A stretch of DNA of 64,000 nucleotides from positions 41,814,495 to 41,878,494 of the forward strand of contig CAMGYJ010000002.1 of NCBI GenBank assembly GCA_946122785.1, in the 5' to 3' direction. The notes beneath the pieces are model-generated. The model was not told the origin of the DNA. It was given only the letters and a program-made list of their open reading frames with translations, and ran no database searches. The position numbers and the translations under genes were made by a program. Each line of letters begins with the position of its first letter. Within the stretch, counting starts at the first letter, position 1. The stretch is from Linum tenue. Taxonomy: Eukaryota > Streptophyta > Magnoliopsida > Malpighiales > Linaceae. Shown in pieces: positions 1 through 11,418 of the stretch.

Positions 1-240
1 TGTGGGCAAAACAGCATGTTGAGGGTGTGGATTGTTTTGGAGAAACAAAACTGCATCCCCAACGTGCGGGTTTGCTAGGTCAGCCCAAGAACCGCACCTT
101 GGCCATGGGTTCTGTTAGGTCAGACACGAAACCGCATGACCAAGATGCGGTTTTGGCCCAGAACCTTAATCCGCACCTTGGGCGTGCGGTTTACATATAA
201 ACCGCACCTTGTGCGTGCGGTTCACAATTAAACATCAGTT
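1..240. repeat. GC-rich palindromic word array, possible LTR fragment
   Basis: The block repeats variants of CCGCACCTTGGGCGTGCGG, a word whose arms CCGCAC and GTGCGG are inverted repeats. At least four variants occur between about 50 and 222 with irregular spacing. It is followed by GGTGCTATTTTTGTAAT-like repeats at 250-330. No reading frame is visible. Similar word arrays lie inside the proven LTRs of this window, so a truncated LTR is a reasonable inference, but no border or target duplication is visible at the window edge. Confidence 0.35.
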
Positions 241-330
241 TCAAAAAAATGGTGCTATTTTTGTAATTTTTATGGGCTGGGTGCTATTTTTATAATTTTT
301 ATTAAAAAGGGTGCTATTTCTGGAAAAATC

Positions 331-849
331 CCACTAAACCACAAGCTATTTCATTTTTTATTATCTAACATTGAACTAATTTATATAGACATGACTTAAA
401 GTTACTTGAATCCAGAAAGCAGCAGTTTTATAGACATGATATCTTACATCATGATCTTCATCAATTAAATGTTTATATATTTGATATAAAGATAGTTGGG
501 AGGGTTACAAGAATACAAGATTAAAGAGAATTGTTAAACTTTATAGAGAAATGATTGTGCAAAAAAGTATCAAATATTTTCTATTAGTGTATCGAATTCT
601 GAAGTTGGCATTATTGCTACTTGTTGCCACTGCAAGTGTTGATAAAGCATTTTTGCAATGAACTTCGTGAAGAAATTCTTTTGAACTCATATGTGTGATG
701 AAATTATGAATGATTTTTTAGTGGGGTACATTGAGAATGGCATCCTAAATAGTTTGGATGATGAATGTATTTTAGATATATTTCAAAATATGAAACACGT
801 CATGAATTATTGTATACTTTATTTTATATTTTAACATTGGACCAAATTA
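331..849. other. AT-rich intergenic stretch, no gene seen
   Basis: AT-rich sequence with stops in all frames. I see no conserved motif, terminal repeat or RNA structure. Confidence 0.5.
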
Positions 850-1335
850 ACTAAATTTCTTGCTACGCCACTGGAAGTCACGCATAATTTTCAAACGAAA
901 AGTGACACCGACACAAAAAGTTGTCATAGGTGGTGGTCTGGATATTCCAAAGACCAAGAATTTGGGCTACTATTTAGATTGCCCAGTCATCCATGATTGG
1001 ATTTCCGAATCCACTATTATTATTTTTATTGATAAAATCGATGTCCTCTTGTAGGTTGGAAGACTATCTCTAGAAACAAAATCACGCTTGTTCTATAAGT
1101 ACTCTCGTCACTCCCATCATACACCAAGCATACCTCCTTGTCGGCCAGTGTAATAATACATTAACAAGAAGATCAAAGCTTTCATCCGAGGAAGCTTGGA
1201 AGCATGGCACAATATTACCTAGTGGAATGATATACGCTTCGTTGGACTAAGAAAGAGGAAGGTCTCGGGATATTGCAATGCCACCCAAACGAATGAAGCC
1301 TTCATGCTCAAAATTTCCTGACTATTGAATGCCTT
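850..1335 (+). pseudogene. Decayed LINE reverse transcriptase fragment
   Basis: Translating across several frames gives the downstream part of a plant LINE (non-LTR) reverse transcriptase. First comes a stretch resembling NLGYYLDCPVIH (909-1040), then a GWKTISRNKITLVL-like segment with SLPSYT (1055-1130), then an EEGLGI-like segment near 1255-1270. These match the usual order around the LGxYLGxP, GRxTLIxSVLxxxPxY and GGLGxR blocks of plant L1 elements. Frames change repeatedly and stops are common, so it cannot be functional. It is separate from the longer LINE at 2704-6082, which has its own borders. Confidence 0.55.
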
Positions 1336-1339
1336 CCGT

Positions 1340-1441
1340 CGAACATATTCTCCCCCTCTCCTTTCAGTCAAGCGATTTCGTTCCTTCCCGCTCACATATT
1401 CCCTCCCTCTCCTTTCAGTCGAGCAACTTCGTTCCTTCGCC
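1340..1441. repeat. Two-copy tandem repeat of about 51 bp
   Basis: Two adjacent copies share CATATTC, CCCTCTCCTTTCAGTC and TTCGTTCCTTC. The first begins near 1340 and the second near 1391, followed by a short degraded third piece. It is pyrimidine-rich on this strand. Confidence 0.6.
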
Positions 1442-2687
1442 CTTCTCACTTCGGTTGAACAGGGCTTTGAAAGGCGCCGACTCTCATATGGAAATAGATC
1501 TTCCATTACTTCTGGAAAACCACAGCTAACTCGTTATGCGAGTGAGCACTCTGTCTTTGGTAATAGAGGATATCTAAGATTGTGTCATTATAGCCAAGTA
1601 CCTAAAGAGACCAAACGGTTTTGCACCTCATACTAATGGCCAGACGTCTATTTATGGAGGGGAGTCATGATGACACGCAATTTATCCATATTTTAGACAT
1701 CATTTCTTAGGCATTTGATGAAATAATCATCTTAATGTCAACATTTTTGGTTGATAGTATACTATGTATAACTAATTGATGATATTCTAGCTCTTAGCAC
1801 GATTCTTACAAGTTTTTGGCAATTTGGCTCGTAACTCTCTCATTCGATACTATGTTGTGTTCTCTCATCTAATTTTGATATCTAGCATGTTAATAAAGGT
1901 TTTAGGAAGTTTCAAGACATTCGAAGGTCGTTTGATGGGTAAAACGAAGGAGCACTTGTGCAGAAGGCAATCAATCTCACTCCCAAAACTCATGATCGTG
2001 AGATTGCATCGTGATATTGAGATCACCAGTAAACCATGAAGATTACGACCATGATCTTTGATCTTTACCGATTATTTGTGACATATGCACGTGGATATAA
2101 GTATTCGAGACTATTTTTCCAGAAAGGGGACATTCTAGAGAGAGAAACATAGGATTATGAAGATGTAGAGATAGGTGAGTTTGGAAGGTTTTTGGGATAT
2201 TTCTTCATCAGTCCAACCCCAAATTCACCCAAGATTCAAGTGGAGTGATCAAATCAAGGTGTAGAAGATGAATCTACACACAATCTTTTCTTATTGCTCC
2301 TCTTTGTACACTCTTTATGCCTCTATGTTTTAGCTTATCAGTTGCTTATGAGATAAACTCTACCTTGTAGATTTGTCATGGGTGTGTATTTAATTTTTGA
2401 TTGTGAACTTATTCCCTATATCTATTGATGGTCTATAATGATTTCCTTATGCTTTTGAAGTATTTGGATTGGGTGTCAAAGTTTGTAAATGTAATTGTTT
2501 GATTCGCATAGGGAACTTCAACTCATCGATTCATGTTGTGTCTTTGTTTGAGCATTAAATGAGTGGTTGTGGCTTGTGAGTAGTTATTATTAAAAAACCT
2601 TGTGGTATACGAACCTAGACATATCTAAGAAATTTTATAACTTTGATTATGTTTGATTGCATTAATACCACTACACACATGCACATC
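1442..2687. other. Intergenic, LTR-like flavour but no border found
   Basis: No supported reading frame. The stretch at about 2030-2500 has the mixed composition and short exon-free style of a retrotransposon LTR or untranslated region, but I find no TG...CA ends, primer binding site or target duplication. I treat it as unassigned. Confidence 0.4.
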
Positions 2688-2755
2688 AATAGTCTTCATA
2701 GTTAGTTACAATTCAGGCATCTGGCTAACCGACCCAAAACCAAGGCAGGATCCAG

Positions 2756-4520
2756 GCCAATAGGACTGTGCAATGTTAGCTACAAAGAAATTGCTAAGTG
2801 TCTAGCTAACAGGCTGAAAGTGTTTATGTTATGGGACAATCCAAGTACCACATTGAAAATACAAGAGAAGGAACCCTTGTATATTAATGTCCACCTAGCC
2901 CAATTAGTACGAGGCCTTTTGGGGAGGACACCCAAGAGTAAAACCGTGCGGGCTTGGTCCAAAGCGGACAATATCGTACTGGGCTGCCCGATTATGACAA
3001 GTGGTATCAGAGCCTGGTTCGGTTCAGGGCGGTAGACATCATAGTGGAGCCTCATCGGTGACCTCAGGATTTGCGATTTGCGTCTGGTTTGGTGGATCCA
3101 CGAGAGATCCACGTTTGGGCTACATCTGGTTTGGAAGATTGAGGGAGGTCCGTGTTTGTCTGGTGGAAAGATCCACGTTTGTTTGGAAGATCAAAGAGAG
3201 TTCTGCGTTTGGGAAAATCCTTGACCGAAAAGCCCATCGATATAAGGTGTCTGGCGGATCAAGATAATCGCTGAGGTGAGGACACGATGTTCGTGGTCCT
3301 TGTCTTGAGGGGAGGATTGTTATGGGACAATCCAAGTACCACATCGGTAATACAAGGGAAGGGACCCTTGTATATTAGTGTCCACCTAGCTCAATTAGTA
3401 CGATATTGTCCGCTTTGGGCCAAGCCCGCACGGTTTTACTCTTGGGTGTCGTCCCCAAAAGGCCTCGTACTAATTGGGCTAGGTGGACACTAATATACAA
3501 GGTCCCTTCCCTTGTATTACTGATGTGGTACTTGCATTGTCCCATAACATTTTATGTCTAAGCGGGTGGACGAGAATCAAACAAGCTTTGTGCCAGGTCG
3601 CTACATAACAGACAACATAATCATCCTTTAGGAAGTTGTCCACTCTATGAACAGGAAAAGGGGCAGCGGGGTACCATGATCTTAAAATCAACTTAGCAAA
3701 AGCTTATGACAGGATTAGCTGGATATTTTGGTACTCCACACTGTGTGCGGCTGAGCTACCAACGGACTTCATGTAACTAATTATGGCATGTGTGACTACA
3801 ACGAGTTTCCAAATATTATGGAATGGCAGTTACACAAAAGAGTTCAAACCGGCTCGATGACTTAGATAGGGATGTCCTCTCTCCCCTTACCTCTTTATTT
3901 TATGTATTGAACGACTTAATCATTGTATTAAAGATTCAGTGAAGAGAGCTGATTGGAAACCAATCTCCTTATTGAAGAATGGATCTGGTGCTTTTTGCAG
4001 AGGCGAATCCAAGGTAGGGAAACACTATTTCAAATTGCTTGAACAAGTTCTGTAACGCATCCGTAGAGAAAATTAACAAAGACAAGTCTTGCATGTTCTT
4101 CTCCAAGAATACTAAGGATAGTATGAAGGACAGGATTAGTGCTCTTCTTGGTATCAAACATACTAATAACCTGGGATGATACCTCGGTGTCCCAATTATT
4201 CATGGGTGAGTGACCATGGAGACTTATAAGTTTATCCTGGAGAAGATTAAGTAACGTCTAATGGGCTAGAAAACCAGGAGTCTCTCTCTTGCATGACGAG
4301 TCACACTCGCAGTCTCTGTTCTTAATGCCTTACCAAATTATGTCATGCAAACTGCAGTCATTCTCTACCATATTTTTGATGCCATAGACAAGAAGATTAT
4401 GGCATTTATCTGGGGTGCTGAAGATGGCAAAACCAAGACACACCTAGTCACTTGGGACACCATTTGCAAACCCAATGAGGAAGGTCGACTTGGACTTTGA
4501 TCAGAAAGAGCTTTAAACAT
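2756..4520 (+). pseudogene. LINE reverse transcriptase remnant split by a TRIM
   Basis: The fingers and palm region reads in mixed frames, with the frame LANRLKVFM running into the TRIM at 2827 and resuming as SKRVDENQ at about 3555. Downstream, at 3971-4003, DLVLFAEANP is readable, but the catalytic FADD that should precede it is destroyed: the bases before it translate to an unrelated IEEW-like string. Further blocks near 4170-4500 follow the usual LINE order. The enzyme is dead. Confidence 0.7.
2827..3549 (+). mobile_element. TRIM-type short LTR element with folded-back right LTR
   Basis: The left LTR (2827-2999, 173 bp) starts TGTTATGGG and ends in CA. It is followed after two bases by TGGTATCAGAGC at 3002-3013, the initiator-methionine tRNA primer site used by many plant LTR elements. 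A polypurine tract TTGAGGGGAGGAT (3305-3317) precedes a second TGTTATGGG at 3318. From 3318 to about 3400 the right LTR runs forward, then turns and continues as the reverse complement of the LTR to 3549, ending CCCATAACA. Flanking 5-mers GTTTA (2822-2826) and TTTTA (3550-3554) match at four of five positions. There is no coding capacity, as in TRIMs. Confidence 0.75.
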
Positions 4521-4979
4521 GACATATCTAATGAAACTTGGCTGGTCATTTCTGAATAACGATGATTCTTTATGGATTAAAGTTTTGCAGGAAAAATATG
4601 TGCGAGAAAATGAGGATGACAGTATTACCATGTCATAGACCCCAAGACGTTGGAAATGAGTATTAGATGCCCTACCATTAATGAAGCAAGGTCTTGTGTG
4701 GAATATTTGAAAGGCATAAATGTGAAATTTGGACGGACCATTGGTTGGCTGATGGCACAACCCTTAGTGACCAAGTGTTGGATACTAGCCTGAACATTGA
4801 CTGGGAGGTGTCAGTTGCACAGATGACCACTGACACAGGTGAGTGGAGGTGGACCATAATCATGCCTCACATTCCTAATACTATGATTTATTTTATTGTA
4901 GGAACAAAACCTCCTAATTCTGAACTTGGAGAGTATGTAATGACATGGCGATTAGAGGCTTAAGGGAGATTTCGGCTTC

Positions 4980-5377
4980 GATCAGTCTACCGGGGAGTGA
5001 CTGAGTGGATTCATTCAGACGATAAGGAGGCGACCAACGAGATTGGACAGCCAATCTGGAAGAGCCTTTGGAAATGGAATGGCCACAACCGAATGAGACA
5101 CTTCTTATGGCTTGCTTTCCATAACCGGCTGATGACAAAATGCGAAAGGAAAAGAAGGAAGCTTTGTACCAATGACACTTGTGACCTATGCAAGAAAGCC
5201 CCGGAGTCGGTGGAACACATTATTCGGCAATGCCCAATGACAACTCAGGTATGGCGAAACTTGGGTATTGGGAAAATAAATCTCACTTTGGGTCGTGATT
5301 TTGCAAGTTGGTTGATGGCACACCTCAAGGACCGTCACTGGGGACTAACTTTTGGTGTAGCAACATGCTATTTATGA
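4980..5377 (+). pseudogene. LINE zf-RVT zinc-binding segment
   Basis: An open stretch of about 126 codons from 4997 contains MRHFLWLAFHNRLMTK followed by CDLCKKAPESVEHIIRQCP. This is the Cys-Cys-His-Cys pattern of the zf-RVT domain found between reverse transcriptase and RNase H in plant LINEs. It ends at a stop at 5375-5377. It belongs to the LINE at 2704-6082. Confidence 0.75.
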
Positions 5378-5518
5378 AAGAGGAGGAATGAATGGGTCTT
5401 CCAGCATAAACAGCAGGATGATTCCATCTTAGCTTAAAGGATTCTAAGCTGGACAAGAGTAATTGCTCAAGTGCAGGAACAAAATGACAAAATACATTAA
5501 GAACATCGGAGCAAGAGA

Positions 5519-6037
5519 TTGAGTGACCTATTATGGACTCTGCCGCCACCAGGATGGGTTACATTAAGCACAGATAGGTCAGTAAAACAACCGGATTCAG
5601 AAGCAACAACAGGTGGGGTCATTCGTAATCATATTGGTAGATGTCTGGCCACCTTTGTATCAAACTTTGGAACATGCAGTATCACACAGACTGAGATTAA
5701 AGGTGCCATACAGGGGTTACAAGTCGCCTGGGAAAGAGGCTACAGGAAAGTTCATCTCCAAATTGATTCCATGGTTACTTTTCACATATTGACGTCACTA
5801 GAGACGAGCAATGACATGTACTACATTTTGTATCATCAATTCCAGGAATTGATGAAGAAACAGTGGGAAGTGCGCATTTCGCTTAGTTATAGAGAGTGTA
5901 ATAAAGTAGGAGATTATCTTGCTAATATAGGTCACTCTTTCAGGATAGGTTTCCATATTATTGAACCTCCAGATCCGGGTTTAAACTTTTGGATCTTGTA
6001 TGATAATTTGGCCATTTCTCAAACACGTTTAATTTAA
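5519..6037 (+). pseudogene. LINE C-terminal RNase H domain
   Basis: A frame of 172 codons begins PPPGWVTLSTDRSVK, the start of the RVT_3 RNase H domain in plant LINEs. It continues through GGVIRN, TEIKGAIQGLQVAWERG and LQIDS, which are the strand and helix blocks around the catalytic acids. The first catalytic aspartate is kept in TDRS, the glutamate in TEIK and the second aspartate in LQIDS. A late block, CNKVGDYLAN, replaces the usual NxxADxLA. The upstream frame is broken, so it is not an independent gene. Confidence 0.75.
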
Positions 6038-6098
6038 GTATCAGGCAGCGGCGCCCTTTTAGCATCCCATTTTTTACCAAAAAATAGTCTTCATAGTT

Positions 6099-6727
6099 TC
6101 CAGTGGTTCCTCTACTAGCCGTTGCTTGCTTTCCCAATTTACTTTGCTAGCCGTTGTTGTCTTTCTTTTCTTCGGTCTTCAAATATGGAAAGATATCTGT
6201 GAATAGCTGCAATCGAATGATTTCCTACTTATCAACAGACGCTCTTCAATATTAGAATAAGGGACAAAATCATAAATGATTGTTTGATTAGATATATTGA
6301 CATTTATATCATATGAATGTCTTACAAAAAAAAAAGCATGAACATAAAGCGAATCATATCAACGTTTGGACTGGGCCAAATCGATATTTGGATCGGACCA
6401 AACAGACCTTTGGTCAAACCAAATTAAACCAAATATAATACGATCCGGTTCTTGATCCATGAATATTATAAATACCGAAGAAAATGAACCAAATTGACAT
6501 TTTGATCATACCATACAGAATCGAATACAATGATAATCTGATCGTTATCCTAAGATATTTTTACGTATTGTACCACGGTTCTTATTAGTTTGGTCTAGCC
6601 CCAACCGCTACTCAATCCAACCCTAATAGCATAAATATAAAGTATAAACAAATAAAAAGTCTGTGAAATAAATTAACGAAAGCCAAAATTATCAAGAGAG
6701 CAGAGTATTTAGTTGAAATCATAACTC
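6099..6727. other. Upstream region of the TRFL8-like gene, MITE-like remnant
   Basis: No gene. Between about 6340 and 6620 there are recurrent ACCAAAT and GGTCAAACC words like decayed nonautonomous DNA elements, but no paired termini. The last 100 bases form the probable promoter region of the next gene. Confidence 0.35.
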
Positions 6728-6734
6728 TATAAAT
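6728..6734 (+). promoter_or_regulatory. Candidate TATA box for the TRFL8-like gene
   Basis: TATAAAT, about 210 bases before the start codon at 6941, followed by a CT-rich leader typical of plant 5' untranslated regions. Confidence 0.45.
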
Positions 6735-6940
6735 TGAGAGAGAGGAAAAAAGATGATTCCTCTGTTTTTTCTCTCTCACTCGTACTCTGTTTTTTCTCCT
6801 CTCTCCCTAAATTCTAGTCCGCCGCCATTTTTAATTCATTTTTCGCTCTCCTTTCAAGTCATAATCCAATTGGGTTTCCTCTGAAATCTAAGCCTAGATC
6901 CTCATCTGACAAAAGAAAGAAAATCTTCGGGAGGAAAACA

Positions 6941-9900
6941 ATGGTTCGGGATTATGTTCCTGACCCAAATTTCCCCTGGAACCAAAATGCAGAGCAACAG
7001 CACCAGTATCAGAACCGGATTCAGAATTACAATTACTACCGTCCAGAATATGAGAATTCTTCTTCTTCTTCCGTTGTTACGAACATGGCCAATCCCAGCC
7101 ATGCTACAGATTCAACCTATAACTACACTCTTGAGCAGGTTTCCCCTCCCTCAAGATACTCTGTTTTTTCTTTTCTCTTTCTTTCTTTTCCCCCATTGGC
7201 AATGGAGGAGAAGTGAAACGAGTTTCGTCTTTCTTTCTCTTGAAATCCTCTTGGGTTTTGATTCGTTTTCTTTTTTGTTGCAGCTGAGATTGCCAGACTA
7301 CCTCGCTAGGTTGAGGCCACTCGGATTGAAACTCAATAATTCTCCCGAACTGGCCCGCTGGATGGAGAGTCAGCTGAATGCTCCCCGAATTGAAACGACC
7401 TGGCTCAGGGATCCCAGCTCTCAGCCCGCTTCAGAGAAGCAGAAACCTGCAATCAAACCCGTAAATATGCTGAAAATCGGTTCTTGGGAGGTAAATTTCT
7501 TTTAAAAATGGTGAATTCCGCTTCCAATTTTCATATGGGTTTCGAAAGTTTTGTTCCGACTCTGTTTTTTTTTCTTTTCTTCCCCTGCTGCGTGTGTGAA
7601 AACAGAGAGTTGCGAGGAACGAGAGTGATGTGGTGGCGAAGTGTTATTTTAAGAAGGAGAAACTGGTCTGGGAGATATTGGAAGGAAGTTTGAAGAGCAA
7701 GATTGAAGTTCAGTGGTCTGATATCATTGCCATTGACGCCTGTATTCGTGAAAACGAGCCTGGAGTTCTTCGTGTCGAGGCATGGCGGTTTTCCTTCGTT
7801 TTTTGTAGTCCTGATTTCTTTCATTTCGTGGGTTTTGATTAAGTGGGTTTGTGTGATTTTATGTCGCAGTTGAAGCAACGTCCTAGTTTCTTTCGAGAAA
7901 AGGATCCACAGCCAAGAAAGCACACACTCTGGATGCCGACATCAGATTTCACTGGCGGCGAAGCTTCAAAATGCAGGTTGGTAAATGGAACGAATTGGTT
8001 CTCCACGTATGTTTTTCTTCTTAGTGCATGTTCGTGAATTCATGGATTATGCTCATACCTGTAATAATCAACCAAATTATTTATCAAAATGGTATGTCTA
8101 TGTAAATTCTTAGCTTTTAATATTATCAACTTGGTTTAAACAAGTTATACCAAGTACAGTTAGTCATTAACTAATTTGGTGTAGGAATGTCATTTGAATA
8201 TGTATATATTAGTGAAGACAATTTAACTCTGCCCTGCGGGTATTACCCGACCTGATATGTGATGGGGCGGGTAATACCTAACTCTGGATAGTGTGGGGCG
8301 GGGCATAGGTATCTACTATCTATTTTCCGATCCGCCGTGTCTCGTCCCGTTCTTGACTCATTCTATCTCGATTTCTTACAGTATCTATACATATTTCTCC
8401 TATTTTGACTTTTCTTCAACTAGTTAGAGTTGATCTTTCAACTTGTTAGACTCATTTACCCATTCAATTATCTTTTTTTTTCATACATAAAGTGTTTTCA
8501 TATTCGATTTATCGTAAAAAGTAAAATTTGCGTCTATTTTTTTCAAATAACATGTAAGAGTGGGTCGCCCCGCACCGTACCCCGTCCCGCCCCATTGCCA
8601 TCACTAATATATATGATATTCTAAAGTTTTCAAAATATTTCAAATGTATATTTACAGTAGCTAAATTAATTGTTAAAATTTAATTGAAATAATCAAAATG
8701 TGAAAATCAAAATATGAAACACCAAAGAAATACTTATGAAATAGTTAGTGGGCTAGTTAACCATAGTGAAAAAGTCATGTTTTTAAGACTTTAGGTTTGT
8801 GTACGGTTTTTAGTTTAAAAAAATAAATAAAAGTTTTGTAGTGTAATTGTTAACTATTCATATTATTGTTTAAAGAGACCATTGCTCAAATATTAGGAAC
8901 AATGTATTTTTTTCCTACGAGTAAGACAAATCTACACTTTTTACTTTTACTCGATCTAGTTGAAAGACATTTGAAATTATGAAAAACTCCTATGAACTCT
9001 ACAATTCTATATTTGTGGATATTAGATGTTGACGGAATGATGGAGTTGTGATACGGTTTTGCCTTCGAAATTTTGATAACCACTTATATTAATAGCTATG
9101 ATTCATAGTAGAGTTATGTATTTTTGGAACTCTCAATATGAATTGTTGCAGCAACTATTTGTTCTTGGCATAAAATGTGTTCTGATCTATAATCACTTTT
9201 ATCTCTAAGAGCTAAATCCACGTATAAGTGATGATGTGTCGAGTTATTTTGACAAACTGAATATTGATTTGATTGTGTTTTTAAATTCCGGAAATCTCTA
9301 GTATTGATTGTTTGATGTAAGTATACGTTATGATGGATCGAGTTTTCGAGACGAATCGTCACACCGTTGTGTTTTCAAATTTTAGTAACCCCCTACCTTT
9401 AACAAATTAATTTTATTTTAAATTATGATGGATTTCTATAAATTGATTTCATTTGATGAGATAAATAAGAAAAAGACATACGATGTAATACCTTGTCCTA
9501 CCTTATGTGTATATTGGTTCTTGATAATATATGCTCTTGTATTCAACTTTTGATAACTACTAAATATTAATGGATTAGTTTAACTTCAAGTTCACTAATG
9601 CAAATTGTTTTTTTATTGAAGTAATACACTATCACCTTTTTCAACAATACGAAGTGTTATGTTACCATGGAAATTATTATGACAAAAAAAAAATTAACAA
9701 CCTGCGACAATTGGCAACACAATCTTTTTTACAGTTCCACTGATTACCTGACTGATTCCTTGTTTGCTCTTATATCTCTTCTTCTTCTTCAGGAGGCATG
9801 AAATAGTGTATCCACCAGGGAAGCTAGAGAAGCCATATGAAAAGCTTCTCCAAGCCGATCAAAGGCTCTTTCAACTAAGCCGCAACCCATTCCCCAGTCT

Positions 9901-10792
9901 CCAAGATCCTTACTTTCCACCTCTGCCTGACTTCTGTCCCGGTTTCAACCCGACCCTCAACCTGGTCATCAACCCTGTTCTGTACCCAAACCCTCAGCAG
10001 CATTTCTCCCAGCTTTCCTCTCCATCCCCAGTTCCAGGTATTAACAAATAACAATGTAGCAAAAGCTCCTTCCTTTTCTCCCCACCACTTTCTTCTAAGA
10101 CAACATACACTTTCGTTTTTTCCCATTCAGATCAGCAAATGATCACCAATGCTGCAATGTGGGGCGAGATGCTGCCAGAGCCCAACCCGAATGTCGGGCT
10201 GGTTAGCTACGATATGTCAGCCGCGGCCGCCATGGGGAACCAGTACTTGGCACCAGAGAGAAGTTATTATGATTCCAGCTCAGGAGCTTCTTTATCAGAT
10301 GTGCATATCAGCAGCAGCAACCTGTTTGATACTGAAATGAGCAGCAATCAATTCAGTGGGTCGGTATCGGAAGGGTCACCTTCTTCAGTTGATAAGAACT
10401 TCCTGATGATGCAAAGATTGGAAATCCTGGGGAATCTGGAGACTGGTCATGATGCTGACTTGCCGATTCGTCGGAACGAGATGTTCGACAACCAGCAGCA
10501 GCAGCAGCAGTACCAGCAGCAGGGTTTTGTTCCAGATCCGGCTGCTGCTGGTTTGATTACAAGTGGGGAAATGTATGCGCAGCAGCAGCAGGTTTTAGTT
10601 CCGGATCGCGCTTCTACTGGTATGATTATGAATGGTGGGAAAATGTATGAGCAGCAGCAGCAGCCATCAGGGTTTTATGGGTATCCCTACCCTGTTGGAG
10701 GGATTTCTGGTGCTGGGATGGTGCATTTCGACCTGGGCAATAACATTGAGAGAGTTCTAAGAATGGATCTCGACCCGGCACAACAGTTTTAG
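6941..10792 (+). CDS. TRF-like 8 (TRFL8)-type plant nuclear protein, six exons
   Basis: Exons: 6941-7138, 7284-7490, 7606-7779, 7870-7976, 9793-10037, 10131-10792. Joined they read 530 codons without a break. The core (residues about 128-265) holds LKIGSWE, VVAKCYFKKEKLVWEIL, KSKIEVQWSDI, FFREKDPQPRKHTLW and VYPPGKLEKPYEKLLQ. I recognise this from memory as the conserved block of the plant family annotated TRF-like 8 (At2g37025-like), for which I know no proven biochemical role. The N-terminus is rich in Asn, Gln and Ser; the C-terminal exon has Gln runs (about 10492-10660) and looks disordered. Intron 3 appears to use a GC donor (7780-7781), which preserves family spacing better than nearby GT options. 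Intron 4 is 1.8 kb and carries a MITE-like insertion. Gene model is strong; function is inferred from family name only. Confidence 0.78.
8210..8606. mobile_element. hAT-like MITE in intron 4 of the TRFL8-like gene
   Basis: The left end TAGTGAAGACAA and right end TTGCCATCACTA form an imperfect terminal inverted repeat. Inner arms are GC-rich (GGGCGGGTAATACC on the left, CCCCGTCCCGCCCC on the right), the style of a common plant nonautonomous hAT family. Flanks GTATATAT and ATATATAT are a near-perfect 8-bp duplication, although the AT-rich context weakens that evidence. There is no coding sequence. Confidence 0.5.
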
Positions 10793-11418
10793 GTAAAAGA
10801 AGATTTGAGAGTAGGGTAGGTTCTGATGATTCTGAATATTGCAGAAGCTTATTTGTTTTCCGTTGTTAGGCCAATTTTTGTATGAGACTACAGGCTTGTG
10901 TTTTTCTTAGGTGTAGGGGTTTAGGGAAAAAATTGGAACTTTACTAGGTTATGCGCTTAGTTTGGGGCTGGGGAATTGATGAATAAGGGATCTTGAGAGA
11001 TTCTCATGTTTTGTATCATGGAGAGTGAAGTGAGCAGATCTCTCGAATCTGATGCAGAAACTTAAACACAGCAGAATAAATGGAATTTCTTGTCAAGTTT
11101 TCTCATGGCAAAGGAAGGGTATAGTACTGTAATCGTCCTAAAACAATATGAGTTGTTGTGATAAATTGACATTCTATACATTCATAGAGAGATCTTGTGT
11201 TTGAGTCTCTCCTGACAATAAATATTAATAATTAACATATTTTGATGACAATGACAGATATGTTAATAGATTCTCATTCAACTCATAAGTTTGCACTTGA
11301 CAATGAAAACAAAAACTCTATGCGAAAACTTTAAAAACTATGTTTCTGAAAATCATTCTACTGAAGAGAAAGGACATTACAATAAAGTCTCTGTTCTCCT
11401 TAATGGTCTCATTCGATT
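10793..11418. other. Convergent 3' regions of two host genes
   Basis: Carries the 3' untranslated regions of the TRFL8-like gene (rightward) and the SHG1-domain gene (leftward). AATAAA words occur at about 11070 and 11217. No further gene is seen. Confidence 0.5.

Larger units (their letters stand above)
2704..6082 (+). mobile_element. 5'-truncated L1-type LINE with 16-bp target duplication
   Basis: The element is bounded by a perfect 16-bp direct repeat, AATAGTCTTCATAGTT, at 2688-2703 and 6083-6098. Inside lies the 3' part of a plant LINE in several frames: a FRPI-like reverse transcriptase start (RPIGLCNVSYKEIAK, about 2756-2802), the PGRYITDN block (about 3587-3610), a zinc-finger zf-RVT segment and a terminal RNase H. 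The endonuclease and first ORF are missing, as expected for incomplete target-primed reverse transcription. The A-rich 3' end is short (around 6070-6084). Many frameshifts and stops show it is old. A TRIM element is nested in its reverse transcriptase at 2827-3549. Confidence 0.85.

Noticed and set aside
1219..1636. Overlapping frames on both strands around the 51-bp repeat
   Set aside because: Low complexity Ser/Arg/Leu strings produced by the tandem repeat, with no family resemblance.
3002..3013. tRNA gene suggested by TGGTATCAGAGC
   Set aside because: Only the 3' end complement of initiator tRNA is present, at the position of a primer binding site. No cloverleaf can be drawn around it.
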